From Galbibacter pacificus (lineage in GTDB: Bacteria; Bacteroidota; Bacteroidia; Flavobacteriales; Flavobacteriaceae): a DNA stretch of 64,000 nt. Positions 50,965 through 60,555 of this stretch are shown in pieces. The stretch covers positions 1-64,000 of the forward strand of contig NZ_JAQSVC010000004.1 of assembly GCF_029603165.1 (NCBI RefSeq). Direction: 5' to 3'. Position numbers and translations under genes: made by a program. Position 1 is the first letter of the stretch. Each line of letters opens with the position of its first letter. Under the pieces are notes generated by a model, which saw only the letters and a list, made by a program, of their open reading frames with translations, was not told the DNA's origin and did not search any database.

Positions 50965-51395
50965 TTACATATTACCTTTTCCATATACGGTAATGCGTGC
51001 TTTGCCATTAACATCCCTTTTGTATTATACCGAAACTCTATTTTGTTCACACGTCTTTTTCCACCGGGCAAGTTAATATTCCTGCTTTCTTCCCCTTTTC
51101 TTATTTCCAAACGTAGCGGAACATTTTCTTTTGCACCGCTATCGTATGTAATTTCCATACGTTCCATGTTAACACCGGCATTGCCTACATTGAACTTTAA
51201 TATTCTAAAGTCGTTAAAAGAACCATCTACATTGATAGCATCGTGATCGTTAGCATAATTGGCCTTAACTTCGCAAATTTTTTGCCAGCCTATATTATCC
51301 CTAACATTATTATTCCTTATTTGTGAAGAGCCAACGTAACCAATTAATAAAAATGCAATGGAGAGTACAATACTTTTTTTTCTTCTGTATAAAAT
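50965..51395 (-). pseudogene. DUF2541-like secreted protein gene, no start codon and 3' frameshift
   Basis: The minus-strand frame is open from about 51395 and reads KKSIVLSIAFLLIGYVGSSQ (a signal peptide), GWQKICEVKANYANDHDAIN, FNVGNAGVNMERMEITYDSG and GGKRRVNKIEFRYNTK. It then leaves the family sequence. One extra base after the AAAAGGG run would restore DVNGKARITVYGKGNM with a stop at 50965-50967. No ATG, GTG or TTG precedes the signal peptide in frame; a TAA at 51396-51398 closes it. Similarity to DUF2541 (as in E. coli YaaI) is by eye. An internal ATG could still express a 70-residue fragment. Confidence 0.65.
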
Positions 51396-51482
51396 TTAGA
51401 TATGATTATGTATTGTAGGACTGGAGAAAATTACAACTCTATTTACTGAAAATCAGTTTATTGTTAAATCGATAAATCCCTT

Positions 51483-52910
51483 TTATACTTGAACCGTTTT
51501 CCACTTTCCTTTGTTAAAGAGCCAGAGTGTAAACAGGCCTACACCGGTTTCTGATACAAATACCGCCCAAAACACTCCCGAATATCCCCAATCTTGCATT
51601 ACTGCCAGAAAGTAACAGAGCGGTATCTGGATAAGCCAAAAGAAAACCAAGTTTATCTTGGTAGGAGTCCTGGTGTCTCCAGAACCGTTGAAGGCCTGTA
51701 CCGACACCATCCACCAACCGTATACAAAATAGGAGTAAGAAAGTATCTTTAACCATTTACCGCCTATTGCAATTACGTTTGGATTGTCTGTAAATATTTC
51801 CATGAGGGCATGGTTAAAGAAAAAATAAACAATAGAGACCACTATTAAAAAAAACATATTGTACATCCCTATCTTCCATACGGACGACTCTGCCCTTTCT
51901 GGGTGACCTGCACCTAAATTTTGCCCTACCAATGTTGCAGCGGCATTAGAAAGCCCCCATGCCGGCATGAGTGTAAACATCATTATACGGAGTGCAATGG
52001 TGGATCCAGCTACGGCATCGCTGCCGATATCTGCCAGAATCCTCATTATGAATATCCAGGAGGTCATAGCAACAATCATTTGCCCTACCCCGCCCAAAGA
52101 AGTTTTTACAATATTCATCATTGTTTTTCCATCTATATATAATTGAGCCAACGAAGCTTTTATGTGCTTCCCTCCTTTAAATAATATCCATAACTGGATT
52201 ACCACGCCTATGCCCCTGCCAATTGTAGTTGCTATGGCAGCTCCTTCTATGCCCATTGCAGGTACAGGTCCCCAGCCAAAAATAAGCAAAGGGTCCAGTA
52301 GAATATTTAAGCCATTGGCTACCCAAAGAACTTTCATGGCTATGGCCGCATCGCCAGCACCGCGAAATACCGCATTGATAATAAACAATAAAACTATAAC
52401 CATATTTCCGCCCAACATCCATTGCGTATACCTATAGCCATGCTCTAAGCTCCAAGCATCGCCGCCCATGAGCGCAAGCATATCTTTGGCAAAGAAAATT
52501 CCGCAGACTGCAAATGGTATGGAGGTCAATATGGCTATTATAATTGACTGTATAGCTACTTTACTGGCATCTTCGCCTCTTTTCTCGCCTATTCTCCTTG
52601 CAATAATGGCTGTTACCCCCGTAGCAAGGCCCATGGCAATTGAATAAAGCAGGAACATATATGTTTCGGTAAGTCCAACGGTAGCAACGGCCGAAGCCCC
52701 TAATTTACCTACATAATAAATGTCTACTACTGCAAAAGCAGATTCCATTATCAATTCTAAAATCATTGGAACGGCCAACAAAAAAATTGCTTTTTTAAGA
52801 TCTATTTTGGTATAGTCTACCGTAGTGCCCTTTATGGCCGCTTTTAACCCTCGCCATATGGATCTCTTTCTTGGGGATACTTCAACTGAGTTATTTGATT
52901 GGCCTTTCAT
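51483..52910 (-). CDS. MATE family multidrug efflux transporter
   Basis: The 475-residue protein has twelve hydrophobic segments in two similar halves, as in MATE exporters, which use a proton or sodium gradient to export drugs. LAVPMILELIMESAFAVVDI, VGKLGASAVATVGLTE and, in the second half, SNAAATLVGQNLGAGHPERA are family signatures. A charged N-terminus (SPRKRSIWRGLKAAIKG) precedes TM1. It is monocistronic. Confidence 0.93.
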   Translation of the reverse strand: MKGQSNNSVEVSPRKRSIWRGLKAAIKGTTVDYTKIDLKKAIFLLAVPMILELIMESAFAVVDIYYVGKLGASAVATVGLTETYMFLLYSIAMGLATGVTAIIARRIGEKRGEDASKVAIQSIIIAILTSIPFAVCGIFFAKDMLALMGGDAWSLEHGYRYTQWMLGGNMVIVLLFIINAVFRGAGDAAIAMKVLWVANGLNILLDPLLIFGWGPVPAMGIEGAAIATTIGRGIGVVIQLWILFKGGKHIKASLAQLYIDGKTMMNIVKTSLGGVGQMIVAMTSWIFIMRILADIGSDAVAGSTIALRIMMFTLMPAWGLSNAAATLVGQNLGAGHPERAESSVWKIGMYNMFFLIVVSIVYFFFNHALMEIFTDNPNVIAIGGKWLKILSYSYFVYGWWMVSVQAFNGSGDTRTPTKINLVFFWLIQIPLCYFLAVMQDWGYSGVFWAVFVSETGVGLFTLWLFNKGKWKTVQV

Positions 52911-53458
52911 ACTAATACTTTGCTTTACGGGTTTTAAATTTACTTCTGCTTGCCGTTTAGCAAATATATTACCATTTAACCATGTAAACCATATACAATG
53001 AATGCTTTAACAGGGAGACAAAACGACAATATAAAGGGGGGATTCCGCCATTGTTAGTCATACTGTCTTTTTTTGTTGTATTGATATTTAATGGGCTAAA
53101 TAAAAAAGAATACCCATACAGCTTTTTAGTACTATATACTAGTCTGATCCCTGCCCGACTGTGCTGTTCAGGCAGCCTGCCAAAGATATCTAGTTGTTGA
53201 ATAGAGTACATTTGAAGGGGCTAGTACAAGAAGCCAATTTATACTTTTTAGCTCCTCTCTTTTTTCTAACACCATTCCCTAAAATGATATTGAGTGGGCT
53301 TTGAACAAATAATTTTTCGACACATTGTCTTCATTAAGCTGACTTTATCATAATACTTCAACTTAAACTATGCTACCTAACCGTATAGAGATTCAACTTC
53401 AGCAAAAAAAATTTTATTCTTATATGCAAAGTAACTGTATATAACCATGCAGGGCCCA
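52911..53458. other. Non-coding spacer between MATE and nuclease genes
   Basis: No convincing gene is present. An open frame on the minus strand (52969-53211) has no domain or codon pattern of a gene. A weak hairpin pairs CTGCC (53151-53155) with GGCAG (53171-53175). The tandem repeat begins directly after this stretch. Confidence 0.45.
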
Positions 53459-53709
53459 TACCCAAGTGCAGAGATGCCGTACTTAGGTGCTTAGGGGTGA
53501 ACCTATCTATCACGGCGTCTTACTTAGATAGGTAGTTTCTATACTTAGCACGGTAGGAACCGTACTTAACAACGTAGGAACGGCATTTACCTCGGTAGGG
53601 ATTGTACTCACCCTTTACGAAACCATATCTTTACAGCAAGACTCCGTTGTTATGAGCAAGGGAACCGTACTTTGTGACAAAGAAGCACAACTTCTCTTTC
53701 TTTATAAGG
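53459..53709. repeat. 21-bp tandem repeat, about 12 units
   Basis: Unit starts fall at 53459, 53480, 53501 (20 bp), 53521, 53542, 53563, 53584, 53605, 53626, 53647, 53668 and 53689. Best units begin TACTTA and end GTAGGAACCG; others diverge to about half identity. On the minus strand a unit reads AAG TAC GGT TCC TAC CGT GCT, i.e. KYGSYRA, and several units keep this phase, although stops occur in two. The array ends 18 bp past the stop of the 1361-residue nuclease gene, in its 3' flank. Confidence 0.7.
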
Positions 53710-53727
53710 AACCCTTTTTGATTTGTT

Positions 53728-56700
53728 CTATTTTTTTACTACCCTGAGGTCTTTTACTGCCCTACCGTTTTCGTATACTTTTAGGATATAAATTCCTTGT
53801 GGCAATGATGCTAGCTGTAAAGGTTTGATGTTATACCCTACTTTTACCGATACATTTTTCTTTTGATAACGCAATTGTCCACTGATATCGAACAAGGCTA
53901 TATCCAAGCTTGCACGGTTTTGCATTCTAATAATAAGTGCCGTGTAGTACCACACCGGGTTTGGTGCCAAACAAATAGATGCTACCGACGTATTGTTTTG
54001 ATCTTTGCAACTTCCAAGCACAGCCCCTCTTTGCAATAAATGCGGCACTGCATATTTTGATACGCATAGGGATTTACCCTTGAAGCATACCGCCACTTTT
54101 TCTATCCATGGATTATTGCCACAGCTTACATTTTCTACTTCAATGGTTATATCTGTAGTTTTGGTGCAATTGTTTTCGTCGGTAACCGTGAGTGTATACG
54201 TGGTGGTTTGCTCTGGGCAAACGGTTATGCTTTGAGTTGTTTCCCCGGTATTCCATTGATAAGAATAAGCCCCCGTTCCTCCAGAAATATTTTCGGGAGT
54301 TAATGTAGCACATTCGCTAGCTCCATAGCCTATATACAATGTTTCTGGTTGGGGCATTGTAATTATAATTTCTTCTGGTTGTGCAATGGTAAAATTGGCA
54401 GTTACCGTATTTTCGACTGCATCTGTTACCGTTATGCTGTATTCTCCGGGAGCAAGGTTTTTTATGGTTTGGGTAGTGGCACCATTGCTCCAGAGATATT
54501 TATAAGGAAGTACGCCTCCGCTTAACGCTAAAGATGCCGTTGCATTTGCTGCACCATAACAGGTTGCATTGGTCGTGGTTAACTCTTCTATTGCCAACGG
54601 AATTGTTTCCCCGAGTTCTAAGCGGATGGATACTGGAAAGTGATCGGATACCGTATTTGTGTAATCTCCATCGTAAAACTCGTAATGAACGATTGCTGAA
54701 TTGTCTATATAATTATCTTCCAATTCGTTGGACAATGATATATGATCTATCATGTTTTCCCTAAAAGCATACGAGCGAAACCCTTTCTCGCTCAGGCTTA
54801 AAGTTGCCAAATAATAATTATCTGGATCGTTTATAAACGAATTGTATGAAGAAATTGTGGTATTAATCCCATCTGCAACTGTTTCATCCAGATCATCGTT
54901 ATAATCGCCTGCCAAAACTATATTGTTATCAGGAAACATTACGTCCAAAGAATCTTTTAATACTTCGATATCGTATGTACGCATATCGTACCTTAACTGC
55001 GCGCCATCGCTACTATTGGCGCGGGCATGAAGGGCAATTATGTTCACTTCTTCTGTGGCGCCGTTTATGGAGACATCTGCCGTCATTAAAAAAGGGAGTC
55101 TTCCGCTTGCGTAAAAACGATCGGCTTCGGCAGGATAATCTGTTAAATAGGAAGTGTCGCCACCATTGTAATAAGGATGTAGTGTTGCCAGCAATGCCTG
55201 TGTTTTCTTTGGTGTTACGGTTGCCGTTTTATAAACAAACCCAACCTTTTGTTTGGTTCCTGTATCATTGGGATATGATGTGGCCTCTGAAAGCACAAAA
55301 TCGTATCCATCGAGTTCATTTACGGCTTGTGCAAACAAGGCGTCGTCTGAGATTTCCACAACTGTATAAATATCAGCATCCAGCTGTTTCATTATAGTTA
55401 CCACGCTGTCTCTTTGGATGGCATCTGAATTTGGGTTCCCGGCCGCGGGCGAATTTCCTTCATCTCCAAACCATTCAATGTTCCATGTAACAATATCTAT
55501 AGTTTGGTCTTTAGGTAAATCTATTCCGTTATCGGGATCGAAAGGTTCGGCGCAAGGCAGGTCTTGGTCAAAACGTGGCAACAATTGTGCAATATCTTCA
55601 AAAGTTCCCACGACGCCTATAATTTCGTTACATGTTTCCGGCTGAACTGTTCCTGCCAATGTTTCTACATCGGCATCGATGCGCAATTCTCCTGTTCCCG
55701 AGGCATCTGTAACCTGAAAGTTTGAATTTCCGAAGAACAAATTTCCTGGTGATGGAAATGAAACATTGGTTACCCGTACCAGCTCACCACGATGATCGGG
55801 CAGTTCTGCAAGTGTAATATTTTTGGGGGTAATTGGGTTTGTTGGCAATCCGTTATTGGTAACCACCGATACAGGTCCGACCTGAATTTGATTGTTAAAT
55901 GATGAGCGCGTGGCCGTTATGGTTATAGAATCTCCAATGGCAAAATTGCCTCCGTGTACCTGCTCGTCAAAAATGGCTATTCCACCTGTTTGGTCCTGCA
56001 TATAAGCCGGCCCCGCAAAATTATGGGCTACGGTAAGCACCCCACTGATTGTTACCGTTGTTCCATCGGGCAGATTACGTGCTTCTGCAATGGTAACGGG
56101 TTCTGTTGGCTCGACAATACCACCGTTTTCTGCTCCGGGAGTTGGAGTTTGTGCCAAATAAGAGCTTGTGTTTCTCATCCCGCCTGCTCCATTAGGGATG
56201 CGCTGTAAGGAATGCGTGCCTTTGTCTCCTTGTTCGTTTTCGTTTAGTTGAGGTTGGCCTGCATTTAACAATGCCAGCAATTCGGTATCGTCTTCATCAT
56301 CTGTATCGTAAACTATTGCATCAATCAAACCATCTAAAGAAAGGTTGCTTCCGTTAGGAAAATCGGCAGCACTGCCTTGATATATGGCTACCGCGTCAGC
56401 CCCGTTTTGAAGTCCGTTACCACTAAAAACCATGGAAACATTGGGCACCCCTTCGTTGCCCAGAACAAAATATCCGTTGGCATTGGTGGTTTGCCCATCA
56501 AGGTCGAAGGTATTATAAACCGTATCTCCATTTCCGTTGTAGAGCACAACCACTAAACCGTCGAGAGGCGTGTTTCCTGTTCCGCCATCAAACAGTTCTA
56601 TAAACTCTGCTGTGTCTGTCCCCGGTGTATCTGCATCAATTTCATTAATTATTACTACGGCATCTGTACCTCCACTAAAAACTTGATTGCTGGTTGCCGG

Positions 56701-57813
56701 GGTATTTAATGCTTCTCCTGGGCTTGCTTCGGCATCTGGAAAACTGGGCAGTCCCGCCCCGTTAAAACTATTTCGTACCCAATCTACGGTACTGTTTGTA
56801 TGAACGCCGTTTGGAATTCTGGAAGCGCCGCCAACCGCAAACGAGCCCCCGTCGAAATCAGGATTTAAAACAGTCTCGGCATAAAGTAAATCGCCAGAAC
56901 CACCGTCGTTTACCGCAATGGCATCAGTAATGGTGTTCCAAGAAACAACATCTATTGTACCATCTGCATCTGTATCGATAACATCGCCTAGGTTTCCTGT
57001 AAAATTTTCAACTAAAAGTAAAGTCACCGAACCGTTTTCGAATTCGTTTCCGGCAAAAGGTGTTGTATAAAATCCATTTTCATTGGTGGTTCCAAGTTGT
57101 AAAACCCCGTCTATTGTACCTGCGGAAGTATTATCGCCTTCTATTTCCAAAATCCAGTACGAAGACAAATCTGTATTGGGCAATCCATAAATTTCAACAA
57201 ACTCATCGGTATCGCTTCCCGTGTGATTAAAGACAAATTCGTTAATCAGCGGATTGTTAACAGGCTCACTAAAAAACTGATCTGCATTGATGCTCCCAAA
57301 GGTATTCTGTACTGTTACTTCCCAAGTAAAATTTGTATAATCTGTTCCGGCACCAAGAAGTTGCAACGATCCGTTAATTGGCGAACTGTTGGATTCTTCC
57401 ACGCCAATATCTTCACTGGTTGCCCCCATTGCCGTTCCGTCTACTGCGGTAAAACTTCCTTCGTAACTTAAAAACTGTACTACATTACCCAGATTGTCTA
57501 TCAATGCAATTCCGTCCGGGCTCCCGTTTTGCAACCCGTTTGAGGGCAACATAATATACTCCACGCCATAACCGCCATCTAAATCGGGGGTAACAGAAGT
57601 CAAGTTTAAGGTATTGTACCGTGTTCCGTTGGCACCGTTGTATAGCTCCAACGTCCATTGTGAAAGATCGGTTCCCGCAGGAGCTGCTATTTCTATGGCT
57701 TCACCGGTATCGGTTCCGTCGTTGTCGTAATGTATCTCGTTGATAAAAATGCTTTGCGAATAAAGGAAAGGGGGTAAAAGTGCCATAAGCAAACAGTGTA
57801 GAAATTGCTTCAT
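53728..57813 (-). CDS. Secreted nuclease with lamin-tail domains, SprB repeat and T9SS sorting domain
   Basis: The 1361-residue protein has a signal peptide (MALLPPFLYSQS). Three lamin-tail-type domains begin SIFINEIHYDNDGTDTGEAI, PLINEFVFNHTGSDTDEFVE and VVIINEIDADTPGTDTAEFI. An OB-like domain (about 575-735) is followed by an endonuclease/exonuclease/phosphatase domain (about 755-1090) with active-site residues in VTWNIEWFG, TVVEISDD, LAGDYNDDLD and VSDHFPVSIR. Then come a SprB-like repeat (CYGAANATASLALSGG), a PKD-like segment and a C-terminal sorting domain (ALFDISGQLRYQKK, LPQGIYILKVYENG). It is probably an extracellular DNase. The insertion GNNPWIEKVAVCFKGKSLC before the sorting domain is unusual. 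Confidence 0.88.
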   Translation of the reverse strand: MKQFLHCLLMALLPPFLYSQSIFINEIHYDNDGTDTGEAIEIAAPAGTDLSQWTLELYNGANGTRYNTLNLTSVTPDLDGGYGVEYIMLPSNGLQNGSPDGIALIDNLGNVVQFLSYEGSFTAVDGTAMGATSEDIGVEESNSSPINGSLQLLGAGTDYTNFTWEVTVQNTFGSINADQFFSEPVNNPLINEFVFNHTGSDTDEFVEIYGLPNTDLSSYWILEIEGDNTSAGTIDGVLQLGTTNENGFYTTPFAGNEFENGSVTLLLVENFTGNLGDVIDTDADGTIDVVSWNTITDAIAVNDGGSGDLLYAETVLNPDFDGGSFAVGGASRIPNGVHTNSTVDWVRNSFNGAGLPSFPDAEASPGEALNTPATSNQVFSGGTDAVVIINEIDADTPGTDTAEFIELFDGGTGNTPLDGLVVVLYNGNGDTVYNTFDLDGQTTNANGYFVLGNEGVPNVSMVFSGNGLQNGADAVAIYQGSAADFPNGSNLSLDGLIDAIVYDTDDEDDTELLALLNAGQPQLNENEQGDKGTHSLQRIPNGAGGMRNTSSYLAQTPTPGAENGGIVEPTEPVTIAEARNLPDGTTVTISGVLTVAHNFAGPAYMQDQTGGIAIFDEQVHGGNFAIGDSITITATRSSFNNQIQVGPVSVVTNNGLPTNPITPKNITLAELPDHRGELVRVTNVSFPSPGNLFFGNSNFQVTDASGTGELRIDADVETLAGTVQPETCNEIIGVVGTFEDIAQLLPRFDQDLPCAEPFDPDNGIDLPKDQTIDIVTWNIEWFGDEGNSPAAGNPNSDAIQRDSVVTIMKQLDADIYTVVEISDDALFAQAVNELDGYDFVLSEATSYPNDTGTKQKVGFVYKTATVTPKKTQALLATLHPYYNGGDTSYLTDYPAEADRFYASGRLPFLMTADVSINGATEEVNIIALHARANSSDGAQLRYDMRTYDIEVLKDSLDVMFPDNNIVLAGDYNDDLDETVADGINTTISSYNSFINDPDNYYLATLSLSEKGFRSYAFRENMIDHISLSNELEDNYIDNSAIVHYEFYDGDYTNTVSDHFPVSIRLELGETIPLAIEELTTTNATCYGAANATASLALSGGVLPYKYLWSNGATTQTIKNLAPGEYSITVTDAVENTVTANFTIAQPEEIIITMPQPETLYIGYGASECATLTPENISGGTGAYSYQWNTGETTQSITVCPEQTTTYTLTVTDENNCTKTTDITIEVENVSCGNNPWIEKVAVCFKGKSLCVSKYAVPHLLQRGAVLGSCKDQNNTSVASICLAPNPVWYYTALIIRMQNRASLDIALFDISGQLRYQKKNVSVKVGYNIKPLQLASLPQGIYILKVYENGRAVKDLRVVKK

Positions 57814-57958
57814 ATACTTATTTTTAGTTGATTAGTTACTACAAAAATAACATTTATATTCTATTACAAATTGACTATCAATGTTATATGATTGTTAGCT
57901 TTGAGTTTAGTTGATGAATAACATTATGTACAGAACACCGTAATTGGATTAAAACACA

Positions 57959-59353
57959 TTACATAGCCTGCATTTTTGAATGGTAAATTACCTCTGCATT
58001 TTCATGTTGGAGCATGTATTGCTGTATAATACGCATTACATCACTATTACTGTTTTGTAATTGGATGTAATTTGTAAAGGCATCAAAATTATTTATCTGT
58101 TCGGCCTTTTCAATAAAGCCATATCCTTTATACAAACCATTCTCAACCAGCACAATACTGTTTTCTTGTTGGGTGCGCCCTTTGGTAACCACCACAAAAC
58201 TATCGGTTTCCATTTTTGTTGAACTTATAGCTTGTTGCACGCGCTTGTTGTATTGGCTTACCGGTTCGCCATCAATACATATTCCGCGACAATTGTCGAG
58301 TTTGTAATGATTGCACTTTTCATTGCCCGCTCCCGAAGACAGTAATTGGGTATATTTTGGACATAAATCGAACTTTTTACAAAGCGATTCCAAAAACTGC
58401 ATACATTCGTTTACACTGTAAAATATTGCGATAGGCTGCGGTACCAATGCAGCCTTATTGTAACCTAATTGAAGTATCCCTTTTCGGTTGGTATATGCCA
58501 ACACGGCAAAACCTTTATTGGTTCTTTTTTGCGCCCTGTTGTATTTGGGGTAATGATGCTTTATGGCAACGGACTCCATTAAAAGTGCTGTTAATTCCGA
58601 GCCCGATTCTTCAAAATCGATATGAGCCGTTTCGCGGCAAAGGGCAATTTCCTTGGCTTTTTTATCGTAAAAATGGCTCAGCACCCTTTTTTTTACGTTA
58701 ATGGCCTTTCCTACATATATAATTTTCCCGTTTTGGTTTTTAAAATAGTATATGCCAGGGCGCTCGGGCAGATTATCGTATGTTTCTTTAGAAAGCATTG
58801 CGGGCAAAGCCCCTTCCCCGCTTCTTACATTGAGCTGTTTGGCAATTTCCCCGTTTAAATCGTTTTGCAGTAATTTTTCGAACAGGATAACAGTTGCATC
58901 TGTATCGCCTTTTGCGCGGTGCCTGTTATTTAATTGAATTTCTAAATAATTACACAATTTACCCAAACTATAGGAACGCAACCCCGGGAAAATTTTTCTC
59001 GACAACCTTACGGTACATAATTTTTTTCTGCTGAAGTCTATCCCGATGGATTTAAATTCATTCCGGATAACATTATAATCGAAGTTTACATTGTGCGCTA
59101 CAAAAACATTTCCTTCGGTAAACCGTAAAACATCTGAAGCTATTTCGCTAAAAACAGGTGCTTGTGCTACCATACTGTCGTCTATTCCCGTGAGGCCGAC
59201 CACATAACCGGAAATTGGCACTTGTGGATTTACCAAAGTATGGTATTGGTCCAACACCTTATGGCCATCGTGTAGGGCAATGGCTATTTCGGTAATTTTG
59301 TTACCGCTCCCGCTAAGTCCCGTGGTTTCTACATCAATTATGGCGTAATTCAT
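57959..59353 (-). CDS. DEDD exonuclease fused to GIY-YIG endonuclease
   Basis: The 464-residue protein joins a DnaQ-type 3'-5' exonuclease (about 1-165: AIIDVETTG, AHNVNFDYNVI, HRAKGDTDAT) to a GIY-YIG domain (about 195-280: GIYYFKNQNGKIIYVGKAIN, then the catalytic Arg and Glu in KKRVLSHF and LLMESVAIK). The rest resembles the UvrC/Cho N-terminal region with four Cys (CPKYTQ, CNHYKLDNCRGICID). Such fusions are known in bacteria and are thought to act in DNA repair. dinB lies 17 bp upstream on the same strand, so the two repair genes are likely co-transcribed. Confidence 0.9.
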   Translation of the reverse strand: MNYAIIDVETTGLSGSGNKITEIAIALHDGHKVLDQYHTLVNPQVPISGYVVGLTGIDDSMVAQAPVFSEIASDVLRFTEGNVFVAHNVNFDYNVIRNEFKSIGIDFSRKKLCTVRLSRKIFPGLRSYSLGKLCNYLEIQLNNRHRAKGDTDATVILFEKLLQNDLNGEIAKQLNVRSGEGALPAMLSKETYDNLPERPGIYYFKNQNGKIIYVGKAINVKKRVLSHFYDKKAKEIALCRETAHIDFEESGSELTALLMESVAIKHHYPKYNRAQKRTNKGFAVLAYTNRKGILQLGYNKAALVPQPIAIFYSVNECMQFLESLCKKFDLCPKYTQLLSSGAGNEKCNHYKLDNCRGICIDGEPVSQYNKRVQQAISSTKMETDSFVVVTKGRTQQENSIVLVENGLYKGYGFIEKAEQINNFDAFTNYIQLQNSNSDVMRIIQQYMLQHENAEVIYHSKMQAM

Positions 59354-59370
59354 TCTTGGTCTCCGTTTTT

Positions 59371-60480
59371 TTAAAAATCAAATTTCAATTGCACCGAAAC
59401 TGTTTTTTGCGCTACAACTTCTTTTTTTTCTTTTTCTGTATTTAAATTTGCCAAAGAAATCCCTAATAACCGAACCGAATTTTGCAATTTTTCCTGATAC
59501 AGCAATTCTTTGGCTGTTTCTAGAATCAAGCTCTTGTCGGCAATAAAATAATCGAGTGTTTTACTTCTTGTCTGTAATTTAAAATCGCTGTACTTTATTT
59601 TCAACGTAATGGTCTTTCCGGCAATTTTGCTTTTTTTTAGTCGGCGTTCCAATTCGTTGGCAATGCTTTCCAACCGCTCCAGCATAAATACTTCGCTGCT
59701 TAAGTTATCGCTAAAGGTACGTTCGGCACCAACCGATTTGGGAATTCTGTTTGGTTTTACGGCACTGAAATGGATGCCACGGACAACATTGTAATAAAAT
59801 CCGCCACTTTTCCCAAAATGTTCTGTTAAAAATTCGAGCGTTTTTTGTTTTAAGTCGTAACCCGTAAAAATCCCCAGCTGATACATCCGCTGTGTTGTTA
59901 CCTTGCCAACCCCGTAAAACTTTCTAACTTCCAGGTTCTCCAAAAACTCAATAATCTCATTGGGCTCTACCGTTTTTTGACCATTGGGCTTGTTGTAATC
60001 GCTTGCAATTTTGGCTATAAATTTATTAATAGAAATTCCTGCCGAGGCTGTAAGGCCGACCTCATCTAAAATACGTTTTCTAATTTCTGTGGCGATCATG
60101 GTTGCCGATGGGTTTCCCTTTTTGTTTTCGGTAACGTCTAAATAAGCCTCATCGAGCGACAAAGGCTCCACCAAATCGGTATAATCTAAAAATATCTGGC
60201 GTATTTTGTATGATATTTCTTTATACCTATCAAACCTAGGCCGTACAAAAATAATATCCGGACAGTTTTTTTTGGCCAAATAACCGCTCATGGCGCTCCG
60301 AACACCAAATTTTCGTGCTTCGTAACTTGCCGCCGATACCACTCCACGCTTTTCACTACCCCCAACGGCCAAAGGCTTTCCTTTGAGTTCGGGATTGTCC
60401 ATCTGCTCCACAGACGCATAAAATGCATCCATATCCACATGAATAATCTTTCTTAGCGGGAGCGGCTTTTCCATACACAA
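59371..60480 (-). CDS. dinB: DNA polymerase IV (Y-family)
   Basis: DinB copies past damaged bases with low fidelity. The 369-residue protein has the palm motifs DMDAFYASVEQ and SLDEAYLDVT with the metal-binding Asp and Glu, AASYEARKFGVRSAM in the fingers, the helix-hairpin-helix region VRKFYGVGKVTTQRMYQLG and the little-finger domain. The C-terminal VSVQLKFDF resembles a beta-clamp-binding tail (QLxLF-like). It is the first gene of the pair with the exonuclease/GIY-YIG fusion. Confidence 0.95.
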   Translation of the reverse strand: MCMEKPLPLRKIIHVDMDAFYASVEQMDNPELKGKPLAVGGSEKRGVVSAASYEARKFGVRSAMSGYLAKKNCPDIIFVRPRFDRYKEISYKIRQIFLDYTDLVEPLSLDEAYLDVTENKKGNPSATMIATEIRKRILDEVGLTASAGISINKFIAKIASDYNKPNGQKTVEPNEIIEFLENLEVRKFYGVGKVTTQRMYQLGIFTGYDLKQKTLEFLTEHFGKSGGFYYNVVRGIHFSAVKPNRIPKSVGAERTFSDNLSSEVFMLERLESIANELERRLKKSKIAGKTITLKIKYSDFKLQTRSKTLDYFIADKSLILETAKELLYQEKLQNSVRLLGISLANLNTEKEKKEVVAQKTVSVQLKFDF

Positions 60481-60555
60481 ATTTAACTTAAAATGGCATT
60501 TTTATTAAACTTCCAAAAAAATAATAAGTAACTTTATTGAGATAGATATTGTATT

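Noticed and set aside
52969-53211. 80-residue open frame on the minus strand
   Set aside because: It has no ribosome-binding context, domain or typical composition, and lies in a spacer with other structure.
53459-53709. CRISPR-like array
   Set aside because: Units are 21 bp end to end without spacers, they diverge strongly, and no cas gene is present.
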